Assembly: GCF_000696095.1 (NCBI RefSeq)
Contig: NZ_BAYX01000007.1
Coordinates: forward strand, 372,001-436,000
Length of the DNA stretch: 64,000 nt
Origin: Rhizobium rhizogenes NBRC 13257
GTDB lineage: Bacteria > Pseudomonadota > Alphaproteobacteria > Rhizobiales > Rhizobiaceae
Direction: 5' to 3'
This document shows positions 42,575 to 51,230 of the stretch, one piece after another (the stretch's first letter is position 1; each line of letters opens with the position of its first letter). A program made the position numbers and the translations under genes. Under the pieces are notes generated by a model. That model was given only the letters and a program-made list of their open reading frames with translations, was not told the DNA's origin and ran no database searches.

Positions 42575-42588
42575 CTGCAACGTTGCAG
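42575..42588. promoter_or_regulatory. Perfect 14-bp palindrome upstream of beta-glucosidase
   Basis: CTGCAACGTTGCAG is a perfect palindrome with the central CG typical of LacI-family operators. It lies 84 bp before the beta-glucosidase start in the divergent region shared with the DoxX gene. No LacI gene is adjacent. Confidence 0.55.
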
Positions 42589-42749
42589 CCAATGAAATTG
42601 AGCCGGCTATCGGCCTCCCGCAACCATCGGTCGACTATCTCCGCCTATGCTTCAGCGTGGCCGATAACACCAATGTCAACAGTCGTGACTTGTCTTTTCG
42701 GTTTGGACCAATTGGAAGTAGCAAACATATCCCATGTGAAAGGAATCAA

Positions 42750-43154
42750 ATGCTTCCAGCGATCCATACCTTGCAGCCCCATCTGCTGAGCCTCCTGCGC
42801 ATCGTCTCCTCGCTCGTGCTGTTCAGCTATGGAACACAGAAGATCCTGCATTTTCCAGCGGCCCAGAATGTGCCGGCCACGGGCTCCCTACCCTGGATTG
42901 CCGGCCTGCTCGAACTCACGCTCGGCTTCCTTGTGCTGATCGGCTTCCAGACGCGCATTGCCGCCTTTGTACTGTCGGGCCTGATGGCTTTCGCCTATTT
43001 CCTGCGCCATGCGTCGCAGAGCTTTTACCCGGCGCAAAATGGCGGCGTGTCGGCCATCCTGTTTTGTTTCATCTTTCTCTATCTGGTCGCTGCTGGCGCC
43101 GGACCTTTCAGCATCGACGCGCTGACCAAGCGTAAGCAGGCGGTCACTGTCTGA
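42750..43154 (+). CDS. DoxX-family membrane protein
   Basis: The 134-residue protein has four TM helices. Its DoxX features include RIVSSLVLFSYGTQKILHFP, LPWIAGLLELTLGFLVLIGF and MAFAYFLRHASQSFYPAQNG. Family functions are diverse (quinone-linked redox, thiosulfate oxidation, membrane stress) and unresolved here. ATG 42750 follows AAAGGA by 5 nt; the open frame extends far upstream only as the antisense of the beta-glucosidase. A hairpin terminator follows the stop. Confidence 0.88.
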   Translation: MLPAIHTLQPHLLSLLRIVSSLVLFSYGTQKILHFPAAQNVPATGSLPWIAGLLELTLGFLVLIGFQTRIAAFVLSGLMAFAYFLRHASQSFYPAQNGGVSAILFCFIFLYLVAAGAGPFSIDALTKRKQAVTV

Positions 43155-43165
43155 GTGAAGGCCCG

Positions 43166-43196
43166 TTCCGAGGCGGCGTCCTGCGCCGCCGCGGAA
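43166..43196. terminator. Hairpin terminator between DoxX and Gfo/Idh/MocA genes
   Basis: Arms TTCCG and CGGAA flank, across an A-G mismatch, the 7-bp stem GGCGGCG/CGCCGCC with a five-base loop. It lies between convergent genes and can serve both strands. Confidence 0.7.
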
Positions 43197-43206
43197 TGTC
43201 TTGGTC

Positions 43207-44394
43207 TCAGACCTTGACCCAAGCACCATTGCGCTTCGAGGAGGCAACGCAGGCCTCGACGAAAGCGACACCCTTCACGCCGTCATCGACGGTCGGGTAG
43301 ATCACGGCTGGATCGACCGCCACGCCCTTCTTGGCAGCATTGATGGCGCGCGCGGCTTCGGTGTAGATCGTCGCGAAGGCCTCGAGATAGCCCTCCGGAT
43401 GACCCGAGGGGATGCGCGAGACGCGGGCAGCCGCAGCGCCCGAACCAGCGCCATTGCGGGTGATCAGCCTCTTCTGCTCGCCGAATGGTGTGTACCAGAG
43501 ATAGTTGGGGTCGGCTTGCGTCCATTCGATACCGCCCTTGGTGCCGTAAACCCTGAGCTTCAGGCCGTTCTCATGGCCGGGCGCCACCTGGCTGCACCAC
43601 AGCATGCCCTTGGCCGGCTTTTCCGAACCCTTGGCCTTGAAGCGCAACAGCACATGGGCGTTATCGTCCAGACGGCGGCCTTCGACGAAGCTGTCGAGAT
43701 CGGCAGCAAGGCTGTCGAGCTCCAGGCCGGTAACGAAGGAGGCGAGATTATAGGCATGCGTGCCGATATCGCCGGTCGAACCGCCCGCGCCGGATTGCGA
43801 CGGATCAGTGCGCCACGCCGCCTGCTTTTGACCGGACTGCTCGATATTCTCCGTCAGCCAATCCTGCGGATATTCCGCCTGCACGATGCGGATATCGCCG
43901 AGCTCGCCATTGGCGATCATCTCGCGCGCCTGACGGATCATCGGATAGCCGGTGTAGTTATGCGTCAGGATGAACAGCGCGCCGCTTTCGTCCGCCACCT
44001 TCTTCAGCTTCTTGGCGTCGGCGAGATTGGAAGTCAGCGGCTTGTCGCAGATGACATGGATGCCACGGCGGAGAAACTCCTTGGCGGCGTCATAGTGAAC
44101 ATGGTTCGGCGTGACGATCGAGACAGCCTCGATGCCGTTCTTCAGCTTGGCTTCGCGGATCGCCATGTCGCGATAGCTGGCATAGGTGCGGGACGGATCG
44201 AGGCCGAGATCGCGGCCCGAGGCCGCGGCCTTTTCCGGCGAGGACGAAAGTGCGCCGGCGACAAGATCGAACTGGTCGTCAATGCGCGCAGCGATACGGT
44301 GCACCGCGCCGATAAAGGCACCCGCGCCTCCGCCCACCATGCCGAGCCGAATGCGCGGCTCGCGCGTCTGTTCCGATGATCCTTCGATTGCCAT
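43207..44394 (-). CDS. Gfo/Idh/MocA-family sugar dehydrogenase
   Basis: The 395-residue protein has a Rossmann domain (RIRLGMVGGGAGAFIGAVHR at 14-33), the family motif HVICDKPLTSNL containing the catalytic Lys, and GDIGTHAYNLASF in the C-terminal domain with its Asp and His. It oxidises or epimerises sugars or inositols with NAD(P). AGGAGG precedes the ATG by 6 nt. It is downstream of the sugar isomerase/epimerase gene on the same strand across a 304-bp repeat-filled gap, so both probably degrade the sugar imported by the nearby ABC system. Confidence 0.93.
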   Translation of the reverse strand: MAIEGSSEQTREPRIRLGMVGGGAGAFIGAVHRIAARIDDQFDLVAGALSSSPEKAAASGRDLGLDPSRTYASYRDMAIREAKLKNGIEAVSIVTPNHVHYDAAKEFLRRGIHVICDKPLTSNLADAKKLKKVADESGALFILTHNYTGYPMIRQAREMIANGELGDIRIVQAEYPQDWLTENIEQSGQKQAAWRTDPSQSGAGGSTGDIGTHAYNLASFVTGLELDSLAADLDSFVEGRRLDDNAHVLLRFKAKGSEKPAKGMLWCSQVAPGHENGLKLRVYGTKGGIEWTQADPNYLWYTPFGEQKRLITRNGAGSGAAAARVSRIPSGHPEGYLEAFATIYTEAARAINAAKKGVAVDPAVIYPTVDDGVKGVAFVEACVASSKRNGAWVKV

Positions 44395-44468
44395 AGGTTC
44401 CTCCTGAATGAAATTAGTCTTCTACCTTCCCCAGCAAGAGAAGGTCTTGGCGATTTACCGTTCCCGGC

Positions 44469-44676
44469 CACCCGCCTCGCCCTTCGAGTGCCCCGCGGGC
44501 CACCTCAGGGTGAGGCTAACCTTTACGCCCGGCAGCCAGACTCCCCTGCCTGCCAGCACCACAGATCGCTCTTGCGGAATCCCGCGCAGAACTCGCTCCG
44601 CCCTCATCCTGAGGTGCGGAGCCTCCTGAGCCCTGCGAAGGAGTGAGGCCTCGAAGGACGAGGGTGGCCTCCATCT
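44469..44676. repeat. Intergenic repeat pair in the 304-bp gap between sugar genes
   Basis: The right part (about 44600-44672) has CCTCATCCTGAGGTGCGGAG and GAGGCCTCGAAGGACGAGGG, the same family as 36976-37033. The left part (44475-44517) has CCTCGCCCTTCGAG and CACCTCAGGGTGAGGC, an inverted, diverged copy. The gap 44395-44698 contains no gene I can support. Confidence 0.7.
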
Positions 44677-44698
44677 TCTCCTCGGTGGGGAAAGAAAA

Positions 44699-45754
44699 CT
44701 ACGACAGCCCCAGCATGCGCCGGTTGGCCGCCTGATCCGTGCCGCTGCCGGCAAAGTCGTCGAAGGCTTTTTCGGTGACGCGAATGATGTGCGACTTGAC
44801 GAATTCGGCGCCTTCGCGCGCGCCGTCTTCGGGATGCTTCAGCGCGCACTCCCATTCGACCACGGCCCAGCCATCGAAATTGTTGGCCGTCATCTTCGAG
44901 AAGACCGCGCCGAAATCCACCTGGCCATCGCCGAGCGAACGGAAGCGGCCGGCGCGCTCGACCCAGCCCTGATAACCGCCATAAACGCCCTGTCGGCCGG
45001 TCGGATTGAATTCCGCGTCCTTGACGTGGAACATCTTGATCCGGTCCTTGTAGATGTCGATGTTGTCGAGATAATCGAGGCACTGCAGGACATAGTGCGA
45101 GGGGTCGTAGAGCATGTTGGCGCGCGGATGGTTCTTCACGCGCTCCAGGAACATCTCGAAGGTGATGCCATCATGCAGGTCTTCGCCCGGATGGATTTCG
45201 TAGCAGACATCGACGCCGTTTTCATCGGCATGGTTGAGGATCGGCGTCCAGCGGCGCGCAAGCTCATCGAAGGCGGTTTCGACCAGGCCGGCCGGGCGCT
45301 GCGGCCAGGGATAGATGAAGGGCCAGGCGAGCGCGCCGGAGAAGGTCGCATGCGCCTTGATGCCGAGATGCTTCGACGCCGTCAGCGCCATCTTGACCTG
45401 CTCGACCGCCCATTCCTGCCGCGCCTTCGGATTGCCACGCACTTCCGGCGCCGCGAAGCCGTCGAAGGCCTCGTCATAGGCCGGATGGACCGCGACGAGC
45501 TGGCCCTGCAGATGGGTCGAAAGCTCAGTCACTTCAACGCCGTTGGCACGGGCAACACCGGCGAATTCGTCGCAATAATCCTTGGAAGAAGCCGCCTTTT
45601 TCAGGTCGATGAGCTGGCCCGCCCAGGTCGGCACCTGTACGCCGACATAGCCGGCATCGGCCGCCCATTTCGTGATAGAATCCCACGAGTTGAACGGTGC
45701 TGCATCGCCTGCGAATTGTCCGAGAAACAGGCCGGGGCCCTTGATCGTCTTCAT
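44699..45754 (-). CDS. Sugar phosphate isomerase/epimerase (AP endonuclease 2-like TIM barrel)
   Basis: The 351-residue TIM-barrel protein begins MKTIKGPGLFLGQFAGDAAP. It shows the xylose-isomerase-like metal-site pattern: CYEIHPGEDLHDG (Glu, His), NMLYDPSHYVLQ (Asp, His), KMFHVKDAEF (His, Asp) and VVEWECALKHP (Glu). Such enzymes isomerise or epimerise keto-sugars or inositol derivatives. The ATG follows GGGAGGA; a 46-codon extension is rejected. A LacI-like site lies at 45780-45793. Together with the following dehydrogenase it forms a probable catabolic pair. Confidence 0.9.
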   Translation of the reverse strand: MKTIKGPGLFLGQFAGDAAPFNSWDSITKWAADAGYVGVQVPTWAGQLIDLKKAASSKDYCDEFAGVARANGVEVTELSTHLQGQLVAVHPAYDEAFDGFAAPEVRGNPKARQEWAVEQVKMALTASKHLGIKAHATFSGALAWPFIYPWPQRPAGLVETAFDELARRWTPILNHADENGVDVCYEIHPGEDLHDGITFEMFLERVKNHPRANMLYDPSHYVLQCLDYLDNIDIYKDRIKMFHVKDAEFNPTGRQGVYGGYQGWVERAGRFRSLGDGQVDFGAVFSKMTANNFDGWAVVEWECALKHPEDGAREGAEFVKSHIIRVTEKAFDDFAGSGTDQAANRRMLGLS

Positions 45755-45779
45755 GCGTAATTCCTCCCTGATCGCGTTC

Positions 45780-45793
45780 TGTAAACGTTTCCG
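45780..45793. promoter_or_regulatory. LacI-like half-matching operator upstream of isomerase gene
   Basis: TGTAAACGTTTCCG resembles the two TGTAAAnnTTTACA sites at 49665-49699: the left half and TTT match. It lies 26 bp before the isomerase start, so the same LacI regulator may act here. Confidence 0.45.
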
Positions 45794-45966
45794 ATCCATC
45801 TTAACGCCCAGTTCCAGATGAACAAGGCGCAATTTCCTCGAAAAACAATAGGGCCGTCCGGCCGAAAGTCGAATGCATCGCGACCTAATCATGGCCCGCC
45901 GCGGACGGCAAGAGGTACGTGCCGCAAAAATCGTCGCGCCGTGCTAAACTCTTTGGCGGAACGCAT

Positions 45967-45994
45967 AAAAAACGCCCGCCGGAACCGGCGGGCG
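45967..45994 (-). terminator. Rho-independent terminator of the sugar ABC operon
   Basis: On the minus strand a perfect 10-bp GC stem (arms CGCCCGCCGG/CCGGCGGGCG, two-base apex) is followed by six T residues, 20 bp after the binding-protein stop. Confidence 0.93.
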
Positions 45995-46014
45995 CATGTG
46001 TTCAAATCAGCCGA

Positions 46015-46962
46015 TCAGAACGGCGAATCGGGGAAGTAGAAATCCTTGGCATTCTCCTTGGTGACCAGGGTCGCATCCAGGATGTAATTGCCACGAACCG
46101 GAACCTGATCGTAGAAGTGAGCGGCGGTCAGCTCCATGGCCGTTCCGACCATTGCCGGCGGATAGAGCACGTCGACCGGGATCAGCTTGTCGCCGTCCAT
46201 GACCTTCTTGATCATATCCTTCGAGCCGGCGCCGGCGACGACATACTTGATGTCGGTGCGCTTGGCCTGCTCGATCGCCTGCAGCACGCCGACGGCCATG
46301 TCGTCATCCTGACACCAGACGACATCGATCTTCGGGAACTTCGTCAGGTAATCCTGCATGACCTTGAAGGCGTCGTCGCGGTTCCAATTGCCGTATTGCC
46401 GGTCGAGAACCTTGACGTTCGAGCCGGCAATGCCCTTGTCGAAACCGTCCTGGCGCTGCTGATCGATCGGGATCGGCAGACCACGGATAATGACGACCTG
46501 CGCATCCGGAGTCGTCGCCTTGATATATTCGCCCGCCGTCTGGCCGAGTGCCGGATTGTTGCCGGCGACATAGAGGTCGCGGACGGAATTGTCGTTGTTG
46601 CTCGGTGCACGATCGACGAGCGCGACGAACTTGCCCTTATCCTTGACTTCCTTAATGGCATTGACGAGCGGATCCGGGTCGGACGGCAGGATCACGAGGG
46701 CATCGATGCCCTGGGTCTCGAGGTCCTGAACCGCATTAGCCTGGCTTGCCGCATCCGGCGACGTCTTGACGATGACGGTGAGCCCCGGATGTTCCGCCAT
46801 CAAGAGCTTGGCGACGCGCTCGGCATGGAAGACGACGCCCGAGGTCCAGCCGTGGTCCGCCGCCGGAATGGAAACGCCGATGGTCACTTTCTTGTCCTCG
46901 GCATGCACCGTGCCGGCCAAGGCGACCAACGCCACGGCCAGGCCAAATAGTCTTTTACGCAT
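46015..46962 (-). CDS. Sugar ABC transporter substrate-binding protein (RbsB-like)
   Basis: The 315-residue periplasmic binding protein has a Sec signal (MRKRLFGLAVALVALAGTVH, cleavage near AEDKK). Its type I periplasmic binding fold shows KVTIGVSIPAADHGWTSGVV, GIDALVILPSDPDPLVNAIK and DVVWCQDDDMAVGVLQAIEQ. It belongs with ribose/xylose/inositol-type receptors; the sugar is not fixed by sequence. It is the last gene of an ATPase-permease-receptor operon. The 66-bp gap upstream and terminator downstream suggest separate high-level translation. Confidence 0.94.
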   Translation of the reverse strand: MRKRLFGLAVALVALAGTVHAEDKKVTIGVSIPAADHGWTSGVVFHAERVAKLLMAEHPGLTVIVKTSPDAASQANAVQDLETQGIDALVILPSDPDPLVNAIKEVKDKGKFVALVDRAPSNNDNSVRDLYVAGNNPALGQTAGEYIKATTPDAQVVIIRGLPIPIDQQRQDGFDKGIAGSNVKVLDRQYGNWNRDDAFKVMQDYLTKFPKIDVVWCQDDDMAVGVLQAIEQAKRTDIKYVVAGAGSKDMIKKVMDGDKLIPVDVLYPPAMVGTAMELTAAHFYDQVPVRGNYILDATLVTKENAKDFYFPDSPF

Positions 46963-47027
46963 GTTTTATCCTCCCAGATAGAGACAGGGCCTTGTCATAA
47001 GAACCGGGCGCCCCCTGACCCGGTTAT

Positions 47028-48041
47028 TCACGATTTGCGCGCAAGCGAACGCTGAACCAGCATGGCGATGATGATGATCGCGCCCTGGATGGCGCTCAGC
47101 AGATACTCGCTGATGAAATTGGAAAGCAGCATGATGTTGCCGACGAGCTCGAGGATGAAGGCGCCGCAGATCGTGCCCCATACCCTGCCCGCACCGCCCT
47201 TCAGAGCCGTACCACCGACAACGACGGCGGTGATCGCCTGCAACTCCCAGAGAATACCCGTCGTTGCCGATGTGGAGCCAAGCCGCGGCACGTAGAGAAG
47301 CACGGCAATCGCCACACACAGGCCCTGGATGACAAAAGCGACAGTGCGGACGCGATTGACCGCTACGCCGGAATAGCGCGCAACGTCGCGATTGGAGCCG
47401 ACAGCGATGACATGCCGCCCGTAGCGGGTGCGATAAAGAATGAAGGCCGCAACACAGGTGACCGCAAGGATGACCACGATCGGAACCGGCACACCGAACA
47501 CGGAGCCGTAATAGGCGGGCTTGTAGAGCGCCTGCACCTCGGCTGAGCGCAGGGTGATCGCGCCGCCCTGCGACAACCACGTCGTCAAGCCACGGTAGAC
47601 GCCCATGGTGCCGAGCGTCGCGATGAACGGCTCGATCTTGCCCATGGTCGTGATGAGACCATTGGCGAGGCCGCACAAGACACCGGCGACGATCGCGAAC
47701 AACGCAGCGGCCGCCAGCATCAGGGTTGGATCTGCGATGACGCCTGAGTTCATCAGGAGGATCATCAGACTGGCGACGAAGGCGACCATCGCGCCGACCG
47801 ACAAATCGAGATCGCCCGCCGAGATGACGAAGGTCGCTCCCACGGCGATGATCGCAATAAAGGCGCATCTCGTCGCGACATTGGTCAGATTGGTCATGCC
47901 GATGAAATTCGGATTGACCAACGCGCCGACGATCAAAAGCAGCAGCAGCGCCGCAAACGGTGCGACTGCCCGCAGATCGACATCCCGCCAGGATCGGCCC
48001 CGTCCGCCTGTCTTCTCGCTGCTATCCTCGCCGACGCTCAT
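47028..48041 (-). CDS. Sugar ABC transporter permease (RbsC-like)
   Basis: The ~337-residue protein has eight to ten TM helices and the RbsC-family signatures GATFVISAGDLDLSVGAMVA and the ITAVVVGGTALKGGAGRVWG loop that contacts the ATPase. ATG 48041 gives MSVGEDSSEKTGG; TTG codons at 48053 and 48047 lie in frame, and since GGGAGG ends next to 48053, TTG 48047 is a real alternative. It lies between ATPase and receptor genes. Confidence 0.94.
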   Translation of the reverse strand: MSVGEDSSEKTGGRGRSWRDVDLRAVAPFAALLLLLIVGALVNPNFIGMTNLTNVATRCAFIAIIAVGATFVISAGDLDLSVGAMVAFVASLMILLMNSGVIADPTLMLAAAALFAIVAGVLCGLANGLITTMGKIEPFIATLGTMGVYRGLTTWLSQGGAITLRSAEVQALYKPAYYGSVFGVPVPIVVILAVTCVAAFILYRTRYGRHVIAVGSNRDVARYSGVAVNRVRTVAFVIQGLCVAIAVLLYVPRLGSTSATTGILWELQAITAVVVGGTALKGGAGRVWGTICGAFILELVGNIMLLSNFISEYLLSAIQGAIIIIAMLVQRSLARKS

Positions 48042-48103
48042 ATCCAAAACCAACCTCCCGTCCCATTATTGCTGGGAATTCGCTCGTATCTTTTGCCGCC
48101 TGC

Positions 48104-49627
48104 TCAGGCAGCCGCCTTTTTCTTCAAGCCTGCCGCGTAGCGCATGATTTCCTGCTCGGAGATCTCCTCGCCTTCGAGCACGCCGACGATCCGGCCCTCG
48201 CGCATCACGGCAACCCGCGTGCACAGCCCGATGACCTCAGGCATCTCGGACGAGACCACGATGATCGAGTGGCCGTCGCGCGCCAGCGCCGAAATGAAAT
48301 GATAGATCTGCTGCTTCGTGCCGACGTCGATGCCGCGAGTCGGCTCGTCGATGATGATGATCTGCGGCTCGGTCTCCATGACCTTGGCCAGAAGCAATTT
48401 CTGCTGATTGCCGCCGGACATGCGGCCGGCGACGATATTGCCGTCACGCACGCGGATATCGAAGCGGCGGCGCGCCCGCGCCAAGGCATTGGCCTCGCTT
48501 GTGGCACTGAGATAGCCGAACTTGCCATGCCGATCGAGCGATTGCAGGGTGAGGTTCGCGGTCATGCCCGAATTGAGAAGCAGGCCTTTGGATTTCCGGT
48601 CCTTGGTCATATAGGCAAGGCCCGAGCCGATCGCGGCGTGAACGTCATGCGCCGGCACGGATTGCCCGTTGACGATGACATCACCGGCAAGACGCGAGCG
48701 CAACCCGACCACCGCCTCCATCAACTCGGTGCGACCGGAGCCGATCATGCCGGAAAAGCCGAGGATCTCGCCCTTGCGCAGCTCGAAGCTCGCATCGCGG
48801 ACATAGCCCGTCGAAATTGAGTTGACGCTGAGCACGATCTCTTCGTCGACGTCGGGCTCGTGCTTGGCGGGATAGAGGCTGGAAAGCTCGCGCCCGACCA
48901 TCAACTGGGCAATCGATTCACCATCGAGCAGCGATGTCGGCGATGTCTTCACCCATTGGCCGTCGCGCAGGACAGTAACCCGGTCCGTCAGCTCCATGAC
49001 CTCATCGAGCTTGTGAGAGACGAAGACGAAACTCGTTCCCTGGTCGCGCAGCTTGCGCACCTGCTTGAACAGGAAGTTGGTTTCCTCCCGCGACAGCACG
49101 GCGGTCGGCTCGTCCATGAAGACGATCCGCGCGTCCCGGCTGATCGCCTTAGCGATCTCGACCATCTGCTTGTCGGCGATGGAAAGCGTACCGATCATCG
49201 CATTCTCGTCGACATGCGAACCGAGCAGGTCGAGAACGCGCCGCGTTTCCGCCCGCATATGCTTGCGGTCGAGAACGCCGAAACGCGTGACTTCGCGGCC
49301 GAGAAACAGGCTCTCGGTGACGGTCAGATGTTCGGCAAGATTAAATTCCTGATGGATGATGACGATGCCGAGCGCTTCGGCCGCACCGTTCGGCGGCAGC
49401 TTCACCGGCTTGCCGTCGAGCAGGATCTCGCCGGAGCTCGGCTGCTCGAAACCGGAGAGAACCTTGACGAGCGTCGACTTGCCGGCGCCGTTCTCACCCA
49501 TGAGTGCATGGATCTCGCCGGCCCGCAGATCGAAATTGACGCTGAACAAAACCTGCACGCCGCTGAAGGACTTGCAAATCCGCCTCGCGGACAGCACCAC
49601 CGCGCCGTCGACGGCCTCCGAAACCAT
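48104..49627 (-). CDS. Sugar ABC transporter ATP-binding protein (RbsA-like, two ABC domains)
   Basis: The 507-residue protein has tandem ABC domains. The first has Walker A GENGAGKSTL, Q-loop IIHQEFNLAEHLTV and Walker B ARIVFMDEPTAVLS. The second has a diverged Walker A GMIGSGRTEL, the signature SGGNQQKLLLAK and Walker B IIIDEPTRGIDVGTK, as usual in RbsA/XylG/MglA proteins. ATG 49627 follows GGGAGGA by 6 nt; a 97-codon extension crosses the operators and is rejected. It is the first gene of the importer operon, divergent from the LacI gene. Confidence 0.95.
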   Translation of the reverse strand: MVSEAVDGAVVLSARRICKSFSGVQVLFSVNFDLRAGEIHALMGENGAGKSTLVKVLSGFEQPSSGEILLDGKPVKLPPNGAAEALGIVIIHQEFNLAEHLTVTESLFLGREVTRFGVLDRKHMRAETRRVLDLLGSHVDENAMIGTLSIADKQMVEIAKAISRDARIVFMDEPTAVLSREETNFLFKQVRKLRDQGTSFVFVSHKLDEVMELTDRVTVLRDGQWVKTSPTSLLDGESIAQLMVGRELSSLYPAKHEPDVDEEIVLSVNSISTGYVRDASFELRKGEILGFSGMIGSGRTELMEAVVGLRSRLAGDVIVNGQSVPAHDVHAAIGSGLAYMTKDRKSKGLLLNSGMTANLTLQSLDRHGKFGYLSATSEANALARARRRFDIRVRDGNIVAGRMSGGNQQKLLLAKVMETEPQIIIIDEPTRGIDVGTKQQIYHFISALARDGHSIIVVSSEMPEVIGLCTRVAVMREGRIVGVLEGEEISEQEIMRYAAGLKKKAAA

Positions 49628-49664
49628 CACTTCCTCCCTGTGGCTCCACCCACTTTCCATGCTA

Positions 49665-49699
49665 TGTAAACCTTTACATATGGAGTGTAAAGGTTTACA
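49665..49699. promoter_or_regulatory. Two LacI operators between importer operon and lacI-type gene
   Basis: TGTAAACCTTTACA (49665-49678) and TGTAAAGGTTTACA (49686-49699) are each TGTAAA-N2-TTTACA palindromes and together form a perfect 15-bp inverted repeat with a 7-bp spacer. Their centres are 21 bp apart, two helical turns, so two dimers would bind the same DNA face. Confidence 0.88.
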
Positions 49700-49793
49700 T
49701 CGGTTGATATTGCACAATTCTTCGCGGTCGCCTTTGACCTCCACGGAAGTCTGTGTAGTGTCCGGTCCGAGACGAGACCCAAGGCAGAGCGCA

Positions 49794-50819
49794 GTGTCGA
49801 ATTCCACGCCCGCAACCATCGAAGACGTCGCCCGAATTGCCAATGTTTCGATCGCCACAGTCTCCCGGGCCATCCATATGCCGGAGAAGGTCGCAAATTC
49901 GACGCGGCTGAAGGTCAATCAAGCGATTGCGATCACCGGCTATACGACCAACGCCATGGCGCGCAGCCTGCGGCTCGGCCGGTCGAACATGATTCTGGTC
50001 GTCGCACCTGATATCGGCGACCCCAATTTCTCCAATATCCTCATCGGGCTGGAAAACGAGGCACGGTCGCACGGCTACGGCATCCTGATCGGCCACACGC
50101 AGAACGATGCCCAGCGCGGACTGGAATATCTGAAATTCCTGAATTCCAACCAGGCGGCGGGATTGATCCTGTTCACCGGCATCCTGCCCTTCGGACATCA
50201 GACGATGACAGCGCGACTGCCGCCGAGCGTCGGCGTCTTCGAGCCGGTCTTCAACGGCGGCATTCCCTATGTCGGCGTGGACGATATCGCCGGCGCCCGC
50301 AAGGCCGTCGACTTGCTCATCGCCGAGGGCCACCGCAAGATTGCGTTCATTGGCGATTCCCGCACCCGCCTTGCCTATAGCCGGCGGCGCATGGGCTATG
50401 AGGCCGGGATGGACGCCGCCGAGATCGGCGCCGATCTCCGCATCGTCTTCGAAGGCGACGGCACCATCGAGAGCGGACGGCTGGCAGTCGAGCAGCTTTT
50501 CATGCGCGACACGCTGCCGACAGCTTTCATGTGCGTCAACGATCAGACCGCAATCGGCGTGATGATCGGGCTGAAGGCGCGCGGCTACGACGTTCCCAAG
50601 GATTTCTCTGTGACCGGCTTCGACGACGTGCCGCAGGCCGTCTTCATGTCACCGTCGCTGACGACGATCAGACAACCGCGCACCGCCATCGGCAAGCAAG
50701 CCATGGCGCTTCTGCTCGAACTCCTGTCGGCCGGCGAGCCCCCCGAGGCGGAAATCCTGCTGCTGCCCGATCTGGTGGTCCGCAACTCGGTCTCGGCACC
50801 GTCACGCAGCCGGCGATAG
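49794..50819 (+). CDS. LacI-family regulator of the sugar ABC operon
   Basis: The 341-residue protein starts at GTG 49794 with SNSTPATIEDVARIANVSIA, the LacI helix-turn-helix, followed by the hinge AMARSLRLGRSNMILVVAP and a sugar-binding domain with ALGVMIGLKARGYDVP-type and VTGFDDVPQAVFMSPSLTTI motifs. The frame is open far upstream only because it is antisense to the ATPase gene. It is divergent from the importer, with two operators in the shared region, and probably represses the importer until the sugar binds. Confidence 0.93.
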   Translation: MSNSTPATIEDVARIANVSIATVSRAIHMPEKVANSTRLKVNQAIAITGYTTNAMARSLRLGRSNMILVVAPDIGDPNFSNILIGLENEARSHGYGILIGHTQNDAQRGLEYLKFLNSNQAAGLILFTGILPFGHQTMTARLPPSVGVFEPVFNGGIPYVGVDDIAGARKAVDLLIAEGHRKIAFIGDSRTRLAYSRRRMGYEAGMDAAEIGADLRIVFEGDGTIESGRLAVEQLFMRDTLPTAFMCVNDQTAIGVMIGLKARGYDVPKDFSVTGFDDVPQAVFMSPSLTTIRQPRTAIGKQAMALLLELLSAGEPPEAEILLLPDLVVRNSVSAPSRSRR

Positions 50820-50830
50820 GGTACGTAGCG

Positions 50831-51187
50831 ATGCCGCTCGGTAGGATCACCCTTTATGTCCGCGATGTAGAAGCGACGATCGGCTTTTACGAGAAGCATT
50901 TCGGGTTCAAGCCACTGAGGCTCGAAGGCGATCGGATTGTCGAGCTGCTGGCGCAGGATGGTGGCGCCAATCTGATGATCCATCTCGCTGGAAAGGCCCA
51001 GAAGATGGGCCAGGTGCTGGTGAAACTGGGCTTCGACGTGGAAGATGTCGAAGCTTTCCGCACCAAATGCGCCGCCGAGGGGCTTGAATTCGGACCTTTG
51101 CATCAGGCGGACGGCTATGTGTTCGCCAACGCCAAGGACCCCTCTGGAAATCCCATAGCGATTTCCAGCCGCGCATTCAGGCGGTAG
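50831..51187 (+). CDS. VOC/glyoxalase-fold protein
   Basis: The 118-residue single-domain protein starts MPLGRITLYVRDVEATIGFY and has the VOC pattern FYEKHFGFKPLRLEGD, GANLMIHLAGKA and YVFANAKDPSGNPIAISS. VOC members are metal-dependent isomerases, dioxygenases or antibiotic-binding proteins; the activity is unknown. The ATG is 11 bp after the LacI gene stop, so the two are probably co-transcribed, linking it to the sugar block. Confidence 0.85.
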   Translation: MPLGRITLYVRDVEATIGFYEKHFGFKPLRLEGDRIVELLAQDGGANLMIHLAGKAQKMGQVLVKLGFDVEDVEAFRTKCAAEGLEFGPLHQADGYVFANAKDPSGNPIAISSRAFRR

Positions 51188-51189
51188 CT

Positions 51190-51215
51190 CGGGAGGCGAT
51201 GAGCATCGCCTCCCG
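51190..51215. terminator. Hairpin between convergent VOC and xylA genes
   Basis: A perfect 11-bp stem (51190-51200 with 51205-51215, loop GAGC) lies 2 bp after the VOC stop and 15 bp before the xylA stop. T-tracts are weak. Confidence 0.75.
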
Positions 51216-51230
51216 GATGTCATCGATCCA

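Noticed and set aside
41037..43154. A 705-codon plus-strand frame covering the beta-glucosidase and DoxX genes
   Set aside because: Only its last 134 codons make sense, as DoxX from ATG 42750; the rest is antisense to a clear GH1 gene and a repeat.
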